The notes beneath the pieces are model-generated. The model was not told the DNA's origin and did not search any database. It worked only from the letters and a program-made list of their open reading frames with translations. The translations under genes were made by a program, and so were the position numbers. Below, piece by piece: positions 1-9,816 of a stretch of 44,955 bases of DNA. This DNA is from Candidatus Staskawiczbacteria bacterium (lineage in GTDB: Bacteria > Patescibacteriota > Minisyncoccia > Minisyncoccales > Staskawiczbacteraceae): NCBI GenBank assembly GCA_903845295.1, contig CAIMWV010000032.1, forward strand, positions 1 through 44,955. The letters are read 5' to 3'. How positions within the stretch are numbered: position 1 is the stretch's first letter; every line of letters starts with the position of its first letter.

Positions 1-22
1 ATATTAATTAATTATAATAATT

Positions 23-1150
23 ATGAAAGTAGAAATTTTAAAAGAAAATCTAAAAAACGGGCTGGGTGTAGTTGAAAAAATTGTTGGGAAAAATCTATCT
101 TTGCCTATTTTAGACAACGTTTTGATAAGCACCGAAGACAATTTTTTAAGCTTAAGTTCCACAGATTTAGAAACAGCCATAAAATTGTGGATATTAACCA
201 AAATTATAAAAAAAGGCAAGGTGGTGGTGCCCGCTAAATTCTTTTCAAGTTTTGTCTCTTTGTTGCCCAACGAAAAAATTATATTAGAAGAAAAGAAACA
301 GGGATTGTATATTGAGTGTAAAAGTTTTAAAAATCAGATCCAGGGATTTAATCCAGAGGAATTTCCATTAATTCCAGAATTTAAAAATTTAGAGTTTTTA
401 GAAGTCGATAATAAAAAGTTTTGCCAGGGATTGGCTCAAATAGTAGACGTTGCATCTCCTTCGCAATCAAGGCCAGAAATATCTGGTATTTATTTTATTT
501 TCTCAAAAAACCTGATAAAAATAGTCGCCACAGACAGTTTTAGGTTAGCTGAAAAAAATATTACTTTAGAGGAGCCGGTTAAAAAAGATATTTCTTTTAT
601 TTTGCCCCAAAAACCAGCCAGAGAAATAATTAACACTTTGGGAGAAAAAGAGGGGAAAATAAAAATATATTTTTTGCCGAACCAAACAATGTTTGAGTTT
701 CCGATGAAAGAAGTCCCCCACCCGCAGGTTCAAATTATTTCCAGGTTGATTGAGGGGGAATATCCGAATTATGAAGAGATTATTCCTAAAAAATTCAAAA
801 CACACGTTATTGTAAAAAGAGACGAGTTTTTAAATCAGATTAAAGCAGCGTCGCTTTTTTCAGGTAAAATTAATGAGGTAAAAATCAAAATAAACCTGCA
901 GAATAAAGAAGTTGAAATATCCGCCCAAGACCCGGATATCGGCGAAAGCAAATCCAGTATTCCAGCCAAAATCGAGGGCGAGCAGATAGAAGCGTCTTTT
1001 AACCACAAATTTTTAACAGATGGATTATCAAATATTAAAAGTTCGGAGATTATATTTGATTTAAGCAAAGAAGAAGGGCCATGCATATTAAAACCGGTGG
1101 GAGACGCAAGTTATATTTATGTGGTAATGCCCATTAAATCTGCGCAGTAA
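23..1150 (+). CDS. dnaN: DNA polymerase III subunit beta (sliding clamp)
   Basis: 375 aa ORF with clamp-like sequence (MKVEILKENLKNGLGVVEKIVGKNLSLPILDNVLI ... YVVMPIK). Confidence 0.96.
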   Translation: MKVEILKENLKNGLGVVEKIVGKNLSLPILDNVLISTEDNFLSLSSTDLETAIKLWILTKIIKKGKVVVPAKFFSSFVSLLPNEKIILEEKKQGLYIECKSFKNQIQGFNPEEFPLIPEFKNLEFLEVDNKKFCQGLAQIVDVASPSQSRPEISGIYFIFSKNLIKIVATDSFRLAEKNITLEEPVKKDISFILPQKPAREIINTLGEKEGKIKIYFLPNQTMFEFPMKEVPHPQVQIISRLIEGEYPNYEEIIPKKFKTHVIVKRDEFLNQIKAASLFSGKINEVKIKINLQNKEVEISAQDPDIGESKSSIPAKIEGEQIEASFNHKFLTDGLSNIKSSEIIFDLSKEEGPCILKPVGDASYIYVVMPIKSAQ

Positions 1151-1158
1151 TATACAAT

Positions 1159-1194
1159 AAAAAAACAGCCCAGAAAGCGTAGGGCTGTTTTTTT
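1159..1194. terminator. bidirectional intrinsic terminator between convergent dnaN and PBP genes
   Basis: AAAAAACAGCCC-agaaagcgta-GGGCTGTTTTTTT. Confidence 0.8.
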
Positions 1195-1195
1195 A

Positions 1196-3436
1196 TTATT
1201 GATTATTTGTATTCGGGTTAATTGCACAAGGTTGACCTGTTACAGTGCTATATCCTAAAGCTGAAGTACAACCTTGGGGCAAATTAGCTGGAATTTGATA
1301 TTGGCCGTTTTTTATCAGCCAATTATTAATTCCTGATTGCCACAAAAAATATTGAGGGTCAGCTGTGGGGTCTTGCGGCTGGGGACCCAAAGGATCATTT
1401 TTATTAACATAATATAAAATAGTGTTGGTGTCTCCCGGCGGTAATTGTCCTAATAACACGGGACTTCTGTTTGTAATCGGATCGGGCGGAGTAAAATTTT
1501 CAACTGGATTTGATGCCACTATTTTTTGCATAACTTTATTCCACATAGGGGCTGCGATTCCCACACCCTCATCTTTTGTCGGAGAATTATCATTATTTCC
1601 GGTCCACACCCCAACCACAATAAATGGCGTGTATCCCATAGTCCAGCCATCGATAAAGTTTTGTGTGGTACCGGTTTTGGCGGCCACCTGAAAACCCGGC
1701 AAATATAAAGGAGAGTTGGCACCGAAAATCGGGGCTCTTGCATTATTATCAGATAAAATATTATTAATTTGTCTTGCAATCTGCGTGTCTAAAACTTTTG
1801 TCGGCTGTTCCTGGTTTTGTTCAATAATATTGCCGTCCGCATCAGTGATTTTTAAAATACTTATCGGCGGGATATAACTTCCCTCTGCCGCGAAAACCCC
1901 GTAAGCCGATGTCATTTCCAATAAATTAACATCTCCGCCCCCTAAAACTAAAGATAACCCATAATTATTAGTATCAGTAAGAGTTGTGATACCTAAGTCT
2001 TTCGCTGTTTTTAAAGAATCTGGTATGCCGGCCAAATAAAGGGTTTTAACCGAGGGAATATTCAAAGAACAATCAAGCGCCGTGCGCAGAGTTACTGGTC
2101 CCCTGTTTCTTCCATCGTAATCTTGCGGGTTATAACATGCGCTGCCATTTGTGCCAACCACAGCATCTCCGCTTGGATCGCAGTTGGGGTTAAATTCAGT
2201 TTTTACATCCCACAGCACAGTATCCGGAGTATACCCTTTTTCAAGAGCGGTGGCGTAAACGAAAGGTTTGAAAGAAGAACCTGGCTGGCGCTGGCCCATT
2301 GTGGCCACATCATATTTGGGGTCGAATAAACAACTTCCGGGCGCTTTTTCATCACAACCCGCCGGATATGGTGGGGCAAAATAGTCCTTTGAGCCGATTA
2401 AAGCTAAAATTTCACCCGTTTTAGGGTTTATAACAACCATTGCTGCATTATTCGCATTCTTGCTTGCGTTTGTTTTATCTGAGTCTTTTATCACTTGCTC
2501 CGCGTACTGTTGGATATCCCAATCCAAAGTAGTGTAAATCCTCAATCCTTTTTCCTTCAAATAATCCTCTCCATATTTATTATCTAAATATTTTTTAACA
2601 TACATCACAAAGTCAGGCGCCTTTATAGAGGCGGTTGATTCAGAAAAATTTATTTTTTCCGCTTCAGCCTCTTTCAGCTGTCCGCTTGTCATATATCCTA
2701 ATTTTTGCATTTTTTCTAATACGATATTTTTTTTCTGCAGCAATTCTGATTTATTGGGTCCGTAAGGGGAATAATAGCTCGGAGCTGAAATCATGGCAGT
2801 CAAAGTGGCAGCTTCAGCCGGAGAAAGGTCAGACGCAGGTTTGTTAAAATAGGTTTGGCTGGCGGCTTCAGCTCCATAAGCGTTTTCACCAAAAGGAATT
2901 TCATTTAAATACCAGTCAAAAATCTGGTCTTTAGAATATTTTTCTTCCAGCTCTACGCTTAAAATAATCTCTTTAATTTTTCTGGATATGCTTTTTTGGT
3001 TGGTAAGGTAAACAGAGCGGATAAGCTGTTGGGTTATGGTAGATCCTCCCTGGCTCCTTGATCGGGATGTCAAATCAATCCATGCGGCCCTCAATATCCC
3101 TTGAAAATCCACTCCCCCATGCTGGTAAAATCTGGAATCTTCCGAGGATAAAATAGCATGCTTTAAATTGTCTGAAATTTTATCAAAAGAAACTATTTCT
3201 CTTTTTTCTTCGCCGTAAATATCATATAAAAGAATTTTTCCCGTACGATCATAAATTTTAGTTGATTGTATAAAGGGAGTTTCTGTAAATTTTTCCGGCT
3301 GTGGCAAGTCCCAAGTGTAATAAATAAACAACACCAAAAGCAATAAACATCCTCCCAAAAACAAAAACGCCAGATATTTTCCGATGGCGGTTAATTTTTT
3401 ATTTTTACTAAAACCGTCAACTATTTTTGTTTTCAT
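1196..3436 (-). CDS. Class A penicillin-binding protein (transglycosylase/transpeptidase)
   Basis: N-terminal TM, GT51 motifs (EDSRFYQHGGVD, RSQGGSTITQQL), transpeptidase motifs (QPGSSFKP, AAKTGTTQNFIDGW). Confidence 0.95.
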   Translation of the reverse strand: MKTKIVDGFSKNKKLTAIGKYLAFLFLGGCLLLLVLFIYYTWDLPQPEKFTETPFIQSTKIYDRTGKILLYDIYGEEKREIVSFDKISDNLKHAILSSEDSRFYQHGGVDFQGILRAAWIDLTSRSRSQGGSTITQQLIRSVYLTNQKSISRKIKEIILSVELEEKYSKDQIFDWYLNEIPFGENAYGAEAASQTYFNKPASDLSPAEAATLTAMISAPSYYSPYGPNKSELLQKKNIVLEKMQKLGYMTSGQLKEAEAEKINFSESTASIKAPDFVMYVKKYLDNKYGEDYLKEKGLRIYTTLDWDIQQYAEQVIKDSDKTNASKNANNAAMVVINPKTGEILALIGSKDYFAPPYPAGCDEKAPGSCLFDPKYDVATMGQRQPGSSFKPFVYATALEKGYTPDTVLWDVKTEFNPNCDPSGDAVVGTNGSACYNPQDYDGRNRGPVTLRTALDCSLNIPSVKTLYLAGIPDSLKTAKDLGITTLTDTNNYGLSLVLGGGDVNLLEMTSAYGVFAAEGSYIPPISILKITDADGNIIEQNQEQPTKVLDTQIARQINNILSDNNARAPIFGANSPLYLPGFQVAAKTGTTQNFIDGWTMGYTPFIVVGVWTGNNDNSPTKDEGVGIAAPMWNKVMQKIVASNPVENFTPPDPITNRSPVLLGQLPPGDTNTILYYVNKNDPLGPQPQDPTADPQYFLWQSGINNWLIKNGQYQIPANLPQGCTSALGYSTVTGQPCAINPNTNNQ

Positions 3437-3639
3437 CTTTTATAAATATTATTAAATTATACTACCGAAAATCATTTTAAAAAAGAAGTTTAAAAATACA
3501 AGGCTAAAGCACCCCATTAAATAAAAACACCGCCGTTGACCCAAGAACTGCCCGAGTCAACCCAGCGGAGTTTTTATTTATCTGCTGCCTGCTTGATTCT
3601 TCAGAATCGCAGCAAATAAAGCTGGCAGTTATAATTTTA

Positions 3640-3798
3640 TTATTCCTCCTCTTCTGGAGTATCGTCATCATCGGCGGCTATATCATCGTCGCCATCACTG
3701 TTGGTATCATCATCACTGTCGTCATCTGTATTATCCCAATTAGTGTCGTCGAAATCATCGTCTTCATTAATAAGCCTGGTTAAAAATTCCTCTTCCAT
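3640..3798 (-). CDS. 52-aa Asp/Glu-rich acidic microprotein
   Basis: ORF below the supplied track cutoff: MEEEFLTRLINEDDDFDDTNWDNTDDDSDDDTNSDGDDDIAADDDDTPEEEE*; followed by a terminator-like compound hairpin (3519-3580). Confidence 0.6.
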   Translation of the reverse strand: MEEEFLTRLINEDDDFDDTNWDNTDDDSDDDTNSDGDDDIAADDDDTPEEEE

Positions 3799-3888
3799 TT
3801 TTTATTTTTTTACTTTTATAAAAAATCAGTTTGTCCTTCTGTTTTTTAAAAAGTAGTTAATTTTTAATTATCTTGTTTTCCTTATCAT

Positions 3889-3949
3889 AAATTGCGAAGG
3901 AGGGAGGAATGAAAAAACTTGGTTTTACATTCCGACCGACGAGCAATTT
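3889..3949 (+). repeat. dispersed hairpin element, copy 1
   Basis: AAATTGC-gaaggaggga-GGAATG...CATTCC-gaccgacga-GCAATTT. Confidence 0.5.
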
Positions 3950-4115
3950 ATATCCATTATATTTTTTCACGAACTATTGTCAACCCTTCACTTTTCCACA
4001 GCTTAAAATTTACTTAAAATAAGGTTATTTTGTGTTTATTTACCGATAATTGTCTATATACATCTTTAAAAGTGAAGGGTCAATAGCATTTTTTCCACAC
4101 CAGCGCTTAACTGCA

Positions 4116-4613
4116 CTAATAGGTTTTTAATGCGGCGCAAATCGCCACTCCTAAAGCATCAAAAGCGTCGTCTTTTTTCCTATTATTTTTTGTCAAATCA
4201 AAGCAGTCTATATTAATGGTTTTTTCGATCATTTTCTGGACCTGCTTCTTTTCCGCCCTGCCGTATCCTGCAATTGTCATCTTTACCTGCAACGGAGTAA
4301 ATTCATAAACCTGCAGTTTTTTTTCTGCGGCAGCCAGTAAAATAACTCCTTTAGTCTGGCTTACGGGCATTACAGTTTTTAAATTTTTAAAGAAGAATAA
4401 ATTTTCAACAGACATTATCTCCGGTTTATGCTTTTCTATTAGCTTTGTTACTTCTTTGTATATTTTTTTTAACCTTTCTCCGGTTGTAAAAAATTTATCC
4501 GTGATTATGCAGCCAAAATCAACAACTTTGAGGCATGGCTCCGATCCCCTTTGTTTTTTAATAATGGCATAACCCGTTATCACTGACCCCGGGTCGATGC
4601 CTAAAATTATCAT
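4116..4613 (-). CDS. ruvC: Crossover junction endodeoxyribonuclease RuvC
   Basis: MIILGIDPGSVITGYAII ... DDAFDALGVAICAA. Confidence 0.95.
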   Translation of the reverse strand: MIILGIDPGSVITGYAIIKKQRGSEPCLKVVDFGCIITDKFFTTGERLKKIYKEVTKLIEKHKPEIMSVENLFFFKNLKTVMPVSQTKGVILLAAAEKKLQVYEFTPLQVKMTIAGYGRAEKKQVQKMIEKTINIDCFDLTKNNRKKDDAFDALGVAICAALKTY

Positions 4614-4659
4614 GAGAATTATTTAATTCCGCAGAATTACAGCTATGTAATAAGCAGTT

Positions 4660-5385
4660 CTAATTTTTAATGTTTGAGTATATGTCGTTTACGGCATCAT
4701 TTTCATCTAATGCCTCAAAAAGTCTTTGCGCCTGCTCTTTTTCTTTTTCGGAAATAATAACTTCTTCTTTGGGAACATAATCCAAAGATGCAGAGTTTAT
4801 TTTTATTTGTTTTTCTTCCAGAGCCTTTTTTACCGGTTCAAAATCTTCTGGTTTTGTATAAACATTTAAATTATTTCCTTCCGATTTAATATCATCAGCT
4901 CCCAATTCGATTGCCAGCATTTCCAAATCTTCTTTTGTTTTTCCTTCGTCCGAAATAGTTATAACTCCTTTTCTGTCAAACATCCACCTGACAGCTCCCT
5001 CTCCCGCCATTTTCCCGCCATTCTGGTTCAAGATAGATTTTATTTCGCCTAATGTCCGGTTTGAATTATCAGTGATGCCGTCAATTATCAGGGCGATTCC
5101 TCCCGGACCAAACCCTTCGTAAGAAACTCCCTCTAAAGTTTCGCCGGCCAATTCTCCAGTACCTTTCTTGATAGCCCTTTCAATATTTTCTTTGGGCATA
5201 TTCACATTTTTGGCCTGTTCTATCGCAGTCTTGAGCTTGGCGTTTGTCAACGGATCTCCCGACCCCCCTCCTTCCTTTACTGCTATTGTAATCAGCCTGC
5301 CATATTTAGAATATATTTTTCCTTTTTTAGCATCATTGGCCATCTTGGTGGCCATGACTGTTTTTGCATGACTATGTCCTGACAT
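4660..5385 (-). CDS. yebC: YebC/PmpR family protein
   Basis: MSGHSHAKTVMATKMANDAKKGKIYSKYGRLITIAVKEGG. Confidence 0.95.
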   Translation of the reverse strand: MSGHSHAKTVMATKMANDAKKGKIYSKYGRLITIAVKEGGGSGDPLTNAKLKTAIEQAKNVNMPKENIERAIKKGTGELAGETLEGVSYEGFGPGGIALIIDGITDNSNRTLGEIKSILNQNGGKMAGEGAVRWMFDRKGVITISDEGKTKEDLEMLAIELGADDIKSEGNNLNVYTKPEDFEPVKKALEEKQIKINSASLDYVPKEEVIISEKEKEQAQRLFEALDENDAVNDIYSNIKN

Positions 5386-6601
5386 GTTGTTTTTTAGAAA
5401 ATTTTAATTTTATTAATAGCACGATTGCAGCCAGAATCACAGTCGTTATTAAAACCATAAAAAATAAAAACCAAGGATTTGCTGTTTTGTCCCCTTCGGG
5501 AACCTCTTGGTTTATGTTTAAACTTTGGCTGATATCTGCTGTATCATTATTTTTAACAGAATTTTTTGTTTTTGACAAGGTTTTGGAAGCAGTTTTTGTT
5601 TGGGCGGCAGTGATAATATTTTTAGCTCCGGGGGTTAAAGTCGAGCTCCAAACCCAACCGGAAACAACTTTATTATACGATTGGTTCAAGGGAGCCTTGG
5701 TAAAAGCCATAGAGTCGGAAATTTTTGCATCGGGCGTCAGTAAATTTAAGCCGTCTTGGTCATTGTTCAGCATTATTTTAGTGTCGGGTCTTTTAAAAAT
5801 CAAAAATCCATTGGCTAAAATTTTTGCCTGCCCTGAGCCTGCCGAAGGGTTAATTGTATAGGTTATTATTGTTCCTGTTGTGTCTTGGATTTGCCAGCCG
5901 GATAAGTCCACATCAGAACTATTGGAATTATATAATTCAATCCATTCGTCGGTTTCATCTGGCCCTTCGGGATTTGGCAGAATTTCATTTATAAATACGC
6001 CGCTTGGATAAGTTATTGCAGGAGCAGCTTTTATTTGCTCATTTGTCGTTTCCATTGGCTCTGGGGTCGTTGTTTCTAGAGAAGTGGTATTTTCCACCAC
6101 AGTGTTATTTTGGGCCTCTGGAGAGCCTCTTGGCGCTTGGCTTGTCTGCCATCCGGAAGAGGTTTTTTCCATTGTCTGTTTGGTTGTGTTATTCCCGGCA
6201 AACCATTTTCCCGTGCAATTAACTTCGTCAATTAAATTATTTAAATTATCATATAACCTTAAATCCACTCCGCTGTTTGAAAGCGCTCCGGTGTAAATTA
6301 AGCCGGCTGTAATATCCGGGACAGAAGTGTCATCAGTCCTTTCCATCAGATAAAAACCATCAGCAGAGATTGCGCCTTTTAAATTTATTTTCAGTTTTCC
6401 GTCGCCAGATTGGATACTCCAGCCTGACAAATCAACCTGGCTTGCCGTATTATTTTTTAATTCCATCCATTCATCGTTCGCCGAGTTTGTGCTTCCCATC
6501 CAGGCAATTTCATTGATAACAACATCCGAAGAATTTGCTGCAAAAACAATAGACGGGCATAAAAATAAAACAAGAAAAAATATAAGTACCAGACCCTTCA
6601 T
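5372..6601 (-). CDS. Secreted/membrane-anchored lamin-tail-domain (LTD) protein, two LTD repeats
   Basis: Signal-like N-terminus, two VINEIAWMGS/VFINEILPNPEGPDETDEWIELYN modules, C-terminal TM; start chosen at MKGLVLIFFL. Confidence 0.85.
   Translation of the reverse strand: MKGLVLIFFLVLFLCPSIVFAANSSDVVINEIAWMGSTNSANDEWMELKNNTASQVDLSGWSIQSGDGKLKINLKGAISADGFYLMERTDDTSVPDITAGLIYTGALSNSGVDLRLYDNLNNLIDEVNCTGKWFAGNNTTKQTMEKTSSGWQTSQAPRGSPEAQNNTVVENTTSLETTTPEPMETTNEQIKAAPAITYPSGVFINEILPNPEGPDETDEWIELYNSNSSDVDLSGWQIQDTTGTIITYTINPSAGSGQAKILANGFLIFKRPDTKIMLNNDQDGLNLLTPDAKISDSMAFTKAPLNQSYNKVVSGWVWSSTLTPGAKNIITAAQTKTASKTLSKTKNSVKNNDTADISQSLNINQEVPEGDKTANPWFLFFMVLITTVILAAIVLLIKLKFSKKQHVRT
5826..5850. 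repeat. palindromic repeat inserted in-frame in the LTD gene
   Basis: GCCTGCCCTGAGCCTGCCGAAGGGT, encoding PSAGSGQA within an LTD strand-turn. Confidence 0.55.
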
Positions 6602-6664
6602 ATTATTGTATTTTATTACAAAAGTAGTATAAAAGAAATACAAATAATAATTAACAGAATAACC

Positions 6665-7348
6665 ATGGATAAACGCAAAATTTTGTTTTCAATAATCTTC
6701 ATTGTTTTAGGGCTGATTGCTTTTCAGGTGTCTATAGACCGGATTGTAGGATCTAATCAAAACTTTACCCTGTTTGAATTTTTAGGGCCCATCGGCGGAA
6801 TGTTTTTGGGGCCTGTTTTAGGGGCTATATCTGCTTTTTTTGTCAGGGCCCTAAACTTGATTATTGCCCGCCAGCCATTAGATTTTTTGACAATAATCAG
6901 ATTTTTACCGGCGATGCTGGCGGCGGCTTACTTCGGTTTGAAACAGAAAAAAACAGCCATCATTTTTCCTGTCTGCATTATTTTATTCTTATTAAACCCG
7001 ATCGGCAGGCAGGCATGGATGTATCCATTAATCTGGCTGATTCCTTTTATAGCTACTTTCGGCAAAAAGAGGTTAATTTTTAACAGCTTGGGAGCCACAT
7101 TTTGCGCTCATGCCGTAGGCTCTGTGATTTTTCTTTATTCGTTTGGTTTAACTCCCGCAATCTGGATGGCTTTAATCCCGGTTGTTTTTATGGAAAGAGG
7201 ACTTTTTACTTTGGGAATTTGGTTGAGTTGTTTAGTTTTTAATACTGTTTTAGATAAACTGACCAATCTAAAAATAGTTTCCTCTTTGAAACCATTGGTT
7301 AACCAAAATTATCTCGTCTCTGCAAAATTTTTCAAACAGTTCGCATGA
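6665..7348 (+). CDS. Polytopic membrane protein (possible ECF-S-like), unknown function
   Basis: 227 aa, multiple hydrophobic helices. Confidence 0.7.
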   Translation: MDKRKILFSIIFIVLGLIAFQVSIDRIVGSNQNFTLFEFLGPIGGMFLGPVLGAISAFFVRALNLIIARQPLDFLTIIRFLPAMLAAAYFGLKQKKTAIIFPVCIILFLLNPIGRQAWMYPLIWLIPFIATFGKKRLIFNSLGATFCAHAVGSVIFLYSFGLTPAIWMALIPVVFMERGLFTLGIWLSCLVFNTVLDKLTNLKIVSSLKPLVNQNYLVSAKFFKQFA

Positions 7349-8091
7349 TTGTAAAGGCAATCAAAACAAGGCCGTTAATCCCCCCAAAAGATGATTTGCT
7401 TTCTGTAATTAAGGAAAGCTTTTTTAAGTTTAAATTAAAAGAAAAATCCGTAATAGTGGTGACTTCGAAAGTAGTTTCCATATGGCAGGGAAGATGCATA
7501 AAAATAGACGATAAGGTAAACAAAGATGAATTAATTAAAAAAGAAGCAGATTTTTATATTGGCAGAGACAAAAAATCATTGAACAGCGTGATGCTGACGA
7601 TTAAAGATAATCTTTTAATCCCAACATCAGGCATCGATGAAAGCAATGCAAAAGGATATTATATTTTGTGGCCGGAAAAAACATTTTCATCGGCTAAAAA
7701 AATATATGGTTTCATAAAAAAAGAATACAAGCTAAAAAAGTTTGGAGTTATAATTTCCGACAGCCATACGACTCCATTAAGAACCGGAATTATGGGAATC
7801 GGGCTGGCATATTATGGTTTTTATCCTTTGAGAGATTACAGGGGCAAAAAAGATATTTTTGGGAGAGAGTTAAAGATGTCCCAGACAAATATAGTTGATT
7901 CTTTGGCGGCAACTGCGGTTTATATGATGGGAGAAGGGGCCGAACAAACACCTATTGCTGTTATGGAAGATGTCGGCAACATTGAATTCAAAATAAGCAA
8001 TATTAACAAGCCAGATCCGTTGAAAATAAATATTGATGAAGATATTTATTCTCCCCTGCTCAGATCAGTAAAATGGCAAAAAGGCAGATAA
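7345..8091 (+). CDS. F420-0:gamma-glutamyl ligase (CofE)-like protein
   Basis: IISDSHTTPLRTGIMGIGLAYYGF, VDSLAATAVYMMGEGAEQTPIAVMED. Confidence 0.8.
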   Translation: MIVKAIKTRPLIPPKDDLLSVIKESFFKFKLKEKSVIVVTSKVVSIWQGRCIKIDDKVNKDELIKKEADFYIGRDKKSLNSVMLTIKDNLLIPTSGIDESNAKGYYILWPEKTFSSAKKIYGFIKKEYKLKKFGVIISDSHTTPLRTGIMGIGLAYYGFYPLRDYRGKKDIFGRELKMSQTNIVDSLAATAVYMMGEGAEQTPIAVMEDVGNIEFKISNINKPDPLKINIDEDIYSPLLRSVKWQKGR

Positions 8092-8097
8092 TAATTT

Positions 8098-8135
8098 AAA
8101 AGCATATCAATTAGAGGAAATGATATGCTTTTTTA
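8098..8135 (+). terminator. intrinsic terminator
   Basis: AAGCATATCA...TGATATGCTTTTTT. Confidence 0.8.
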
Positions 8136-8222
8136 TTGCTTTACTTTCAAAATCCTCGGTGTTAATATTATTTTGAATTTAAGATGTTCTTTCCCAACAA
8201 ATCAAGATAAGGAGAGCAGGCC

Positions 8223-9338
8223 ATGGAAACGACTGCATCGGATATAAACAGTAAAATGGTTGTTGCTAACGAAAAAATGCGGGAGATTGTGAGGAGGGCA
8301 GAAATTTATGCCCCCTACAACCGGCCGGTTCTTTTGACAGGAGAAACCGGAACGGGAAAAGAAGTGCTGGCCAGGTTTATACATGAAGCCAGTAAAAGAA
8401 AAGGGCCGCTTGTGGCCATAAATGTGGCGAGTATTTCAGAGAGCTTGATTGAAAGCGAACTTTTCGGCCACGAGAGAGGATCCTTCACGGGAGCAGTGGC
8501 AAGTAAAAAAGGCCTCTTGGAACTGGCGGACAATGGAACAGTTTTTTTCGATGAAATTGCTGAAATGACTCTGCCTTTCCAGGCAAAACTGCTACGCGTA
8601 GTCGACGGGAATGGCTCATATAGGTTCCGGCGTGTCGGCGGGACAAGTGAAATTGTCTCGGATTTCAGGATTATCTGCGCCTCAAACCGGCCGCTTGAAG
8701 ACCTGATTTCCGAAGGAAAGTTTCTTAAAGATCTGTTTTACCGGATGCAGGTATTCCGGCTTCATTTGCCTCCATTGCGCGAAAGGCAGGAAGACATTGT
8801 TGCCCTGACGCGGCATTATTTGGAGAAAATTTGCGCGGAGTTCGGCAAAAAGCCGCTGCAAATCTCACTGGATGTTTGGGCGGGGTTGATAAGCCGTCCG
8901 TGGGCCGGCAATATCAGGGAGCTGATGACGGTTATCGCCAGAGCAGTCGCCTTGTGCAGAGAAGATGTTTCAGAGCTTAAACCGGAACATTTTGACCTCG
9001 ACACAATGGCTGATGAAAAGCCCGGGCCAAAGGAAAAAACTGGGCTGCCTGAATTGGAAAGGTTGTTGGCTCTGCGGGGAATAAGCCCGGCATCCAATGC
9101 CGGTATTTCTGACAAAAAATCTCAGCAAGGGAAAACTATAGAGCAGATAAGGGCCCAAAAAGAAGCTTTCATCGCAGCTCTTGAAAAGAATAACTGGAAT
9201 ATAACCAAAACCGCAGAAGCTTTAGGGATTGCATGCAGTACATTAAGAAAAGATATTAAGACTCTCAAAATAGTTTCACCAAAAGGCTGTTGGAAACGCG
9301 GCCGGCCAAAAAAGTCCTCCGTCTCGCCATCTACATAA
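8223..9338 (+). CDS. Sigma-54-type AAA+ activator with C-terminal Fis-like HTH, no N-terminal sensor domain
   Basis: GETGTGKEVLARFIH, ELFGHERGSFTGA (GAFTGA-loop variant), FFDEIAEM, C-terminal NNWNITKTAEALGIACSTLRKDIK; SD AAGGAGAG. Confidence 0.93.
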   Translation: METTASDINSKMVVANEKMREIVRRAEIYAPYNRPVLLTGETGTGKEVLARFIHEASKRKGPLVAINVASISESLIESELFGHERGSFTGAVASKKGLLELADNGTVFFDEIAEMTLPFQAKLLRVVDGNGSYRFRRVGGTSEIVSDFRIICASNRPLEDLISEGKFLKDLFYRMQVFRLHLPPLRERQEDIVALTRHYLEKICAEFGKKPLQISLDVWAGLISRPWAGNIRELMTVIARAVALCREDVSELKPEHFDLDTMADEKPGPKEKTGLPELERLLALRGISPASNAGISDKKSQQGKTIEQIRAQKEAFIAALEKNNWNITKTAEALGIACSTLRKDIKTLKIVSPKGCWKRGRPKKSSVSPST

Positions 9339-9360
9339 AGTTTGCACTCGCAAACTGAAT

Positions 9361-9385
9361 CTCTGTTTTCGGACAGAGTTTTTTT
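9361..9385 (+). terminator. intrinsic terminator
   Basis: CTCTGT-tttcgg-ACAGAG-TTTTTTT. Confidence 0.8.
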
Positions 9386-9487
9386 ATTTAAAGAGTATTA
9401 ATGCATAATTAAATGTTTAATGCTTTACAAATTATTTGTAGAGGAATAAACTTAAAGAAATAAATATCATTAAAATAATTAAAAAAT

Positions 9488-9796
9488 ATGATCGACATAA
9501 AAACAAGGGAAGGCGGCCAGGAGCATAGTGAGAAGTCAAGGTTTACTACAGAAGAAATAATAAGGCAGTCGGTCGAACCCGGAGAAGATCTCCGTGAAAC
9601 AATAAAAATAGCGAGAGAAGAGGCGGATCGAACAGGTAAAAAAGTTTATTTTACTCATAATGTAGAAATGGTTATTACTCCGGGAATATCTGACAAAGAG
9701 GCTATGGAACAATATAACGAAAAGTTAGAGCATGATACAGCGCTTCATGAACTTGAATGGATGCTTGAGGATTTGGAAGCTAAAAAAAAGAAATAA
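9488..9796 (+). CDS. hypothetical protein
   Basis: 102 aa ORF followed by an intrinsic terminator. Confidence 0.6.
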   Translation: MIDIKTREGGQEHSEKSRFTTEEIIRQSVEPGEDLRETIKIAREEADRTGKKVYFTHNVEMVITPGISDKEAMEQYNEKLEHDTALHELEWMLEDLEAKKKK

Positions 9797-9816
9797 CTAC
9801 GCAAAATAGTATAAAC

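Noticed and set aside
3977-4088. Inverted repeat ACCCTTCACTTTT / AAAGTGAAGGGT upstream of the acidic ORF as a mobile-element terminus
   Set aside because: Arms are only ~15 bp with a 3-nt indel, enclose ~80 bp of AT-rich sequence and no target duplication was seen; kept only as a possible regulatory dyad.
4660-6601. yebC and LTD gene overlap (5372-5385) as an annotation error
   Set aside because: Both frames have strong family support; a short same-strand overlap is normal in compact genomes.
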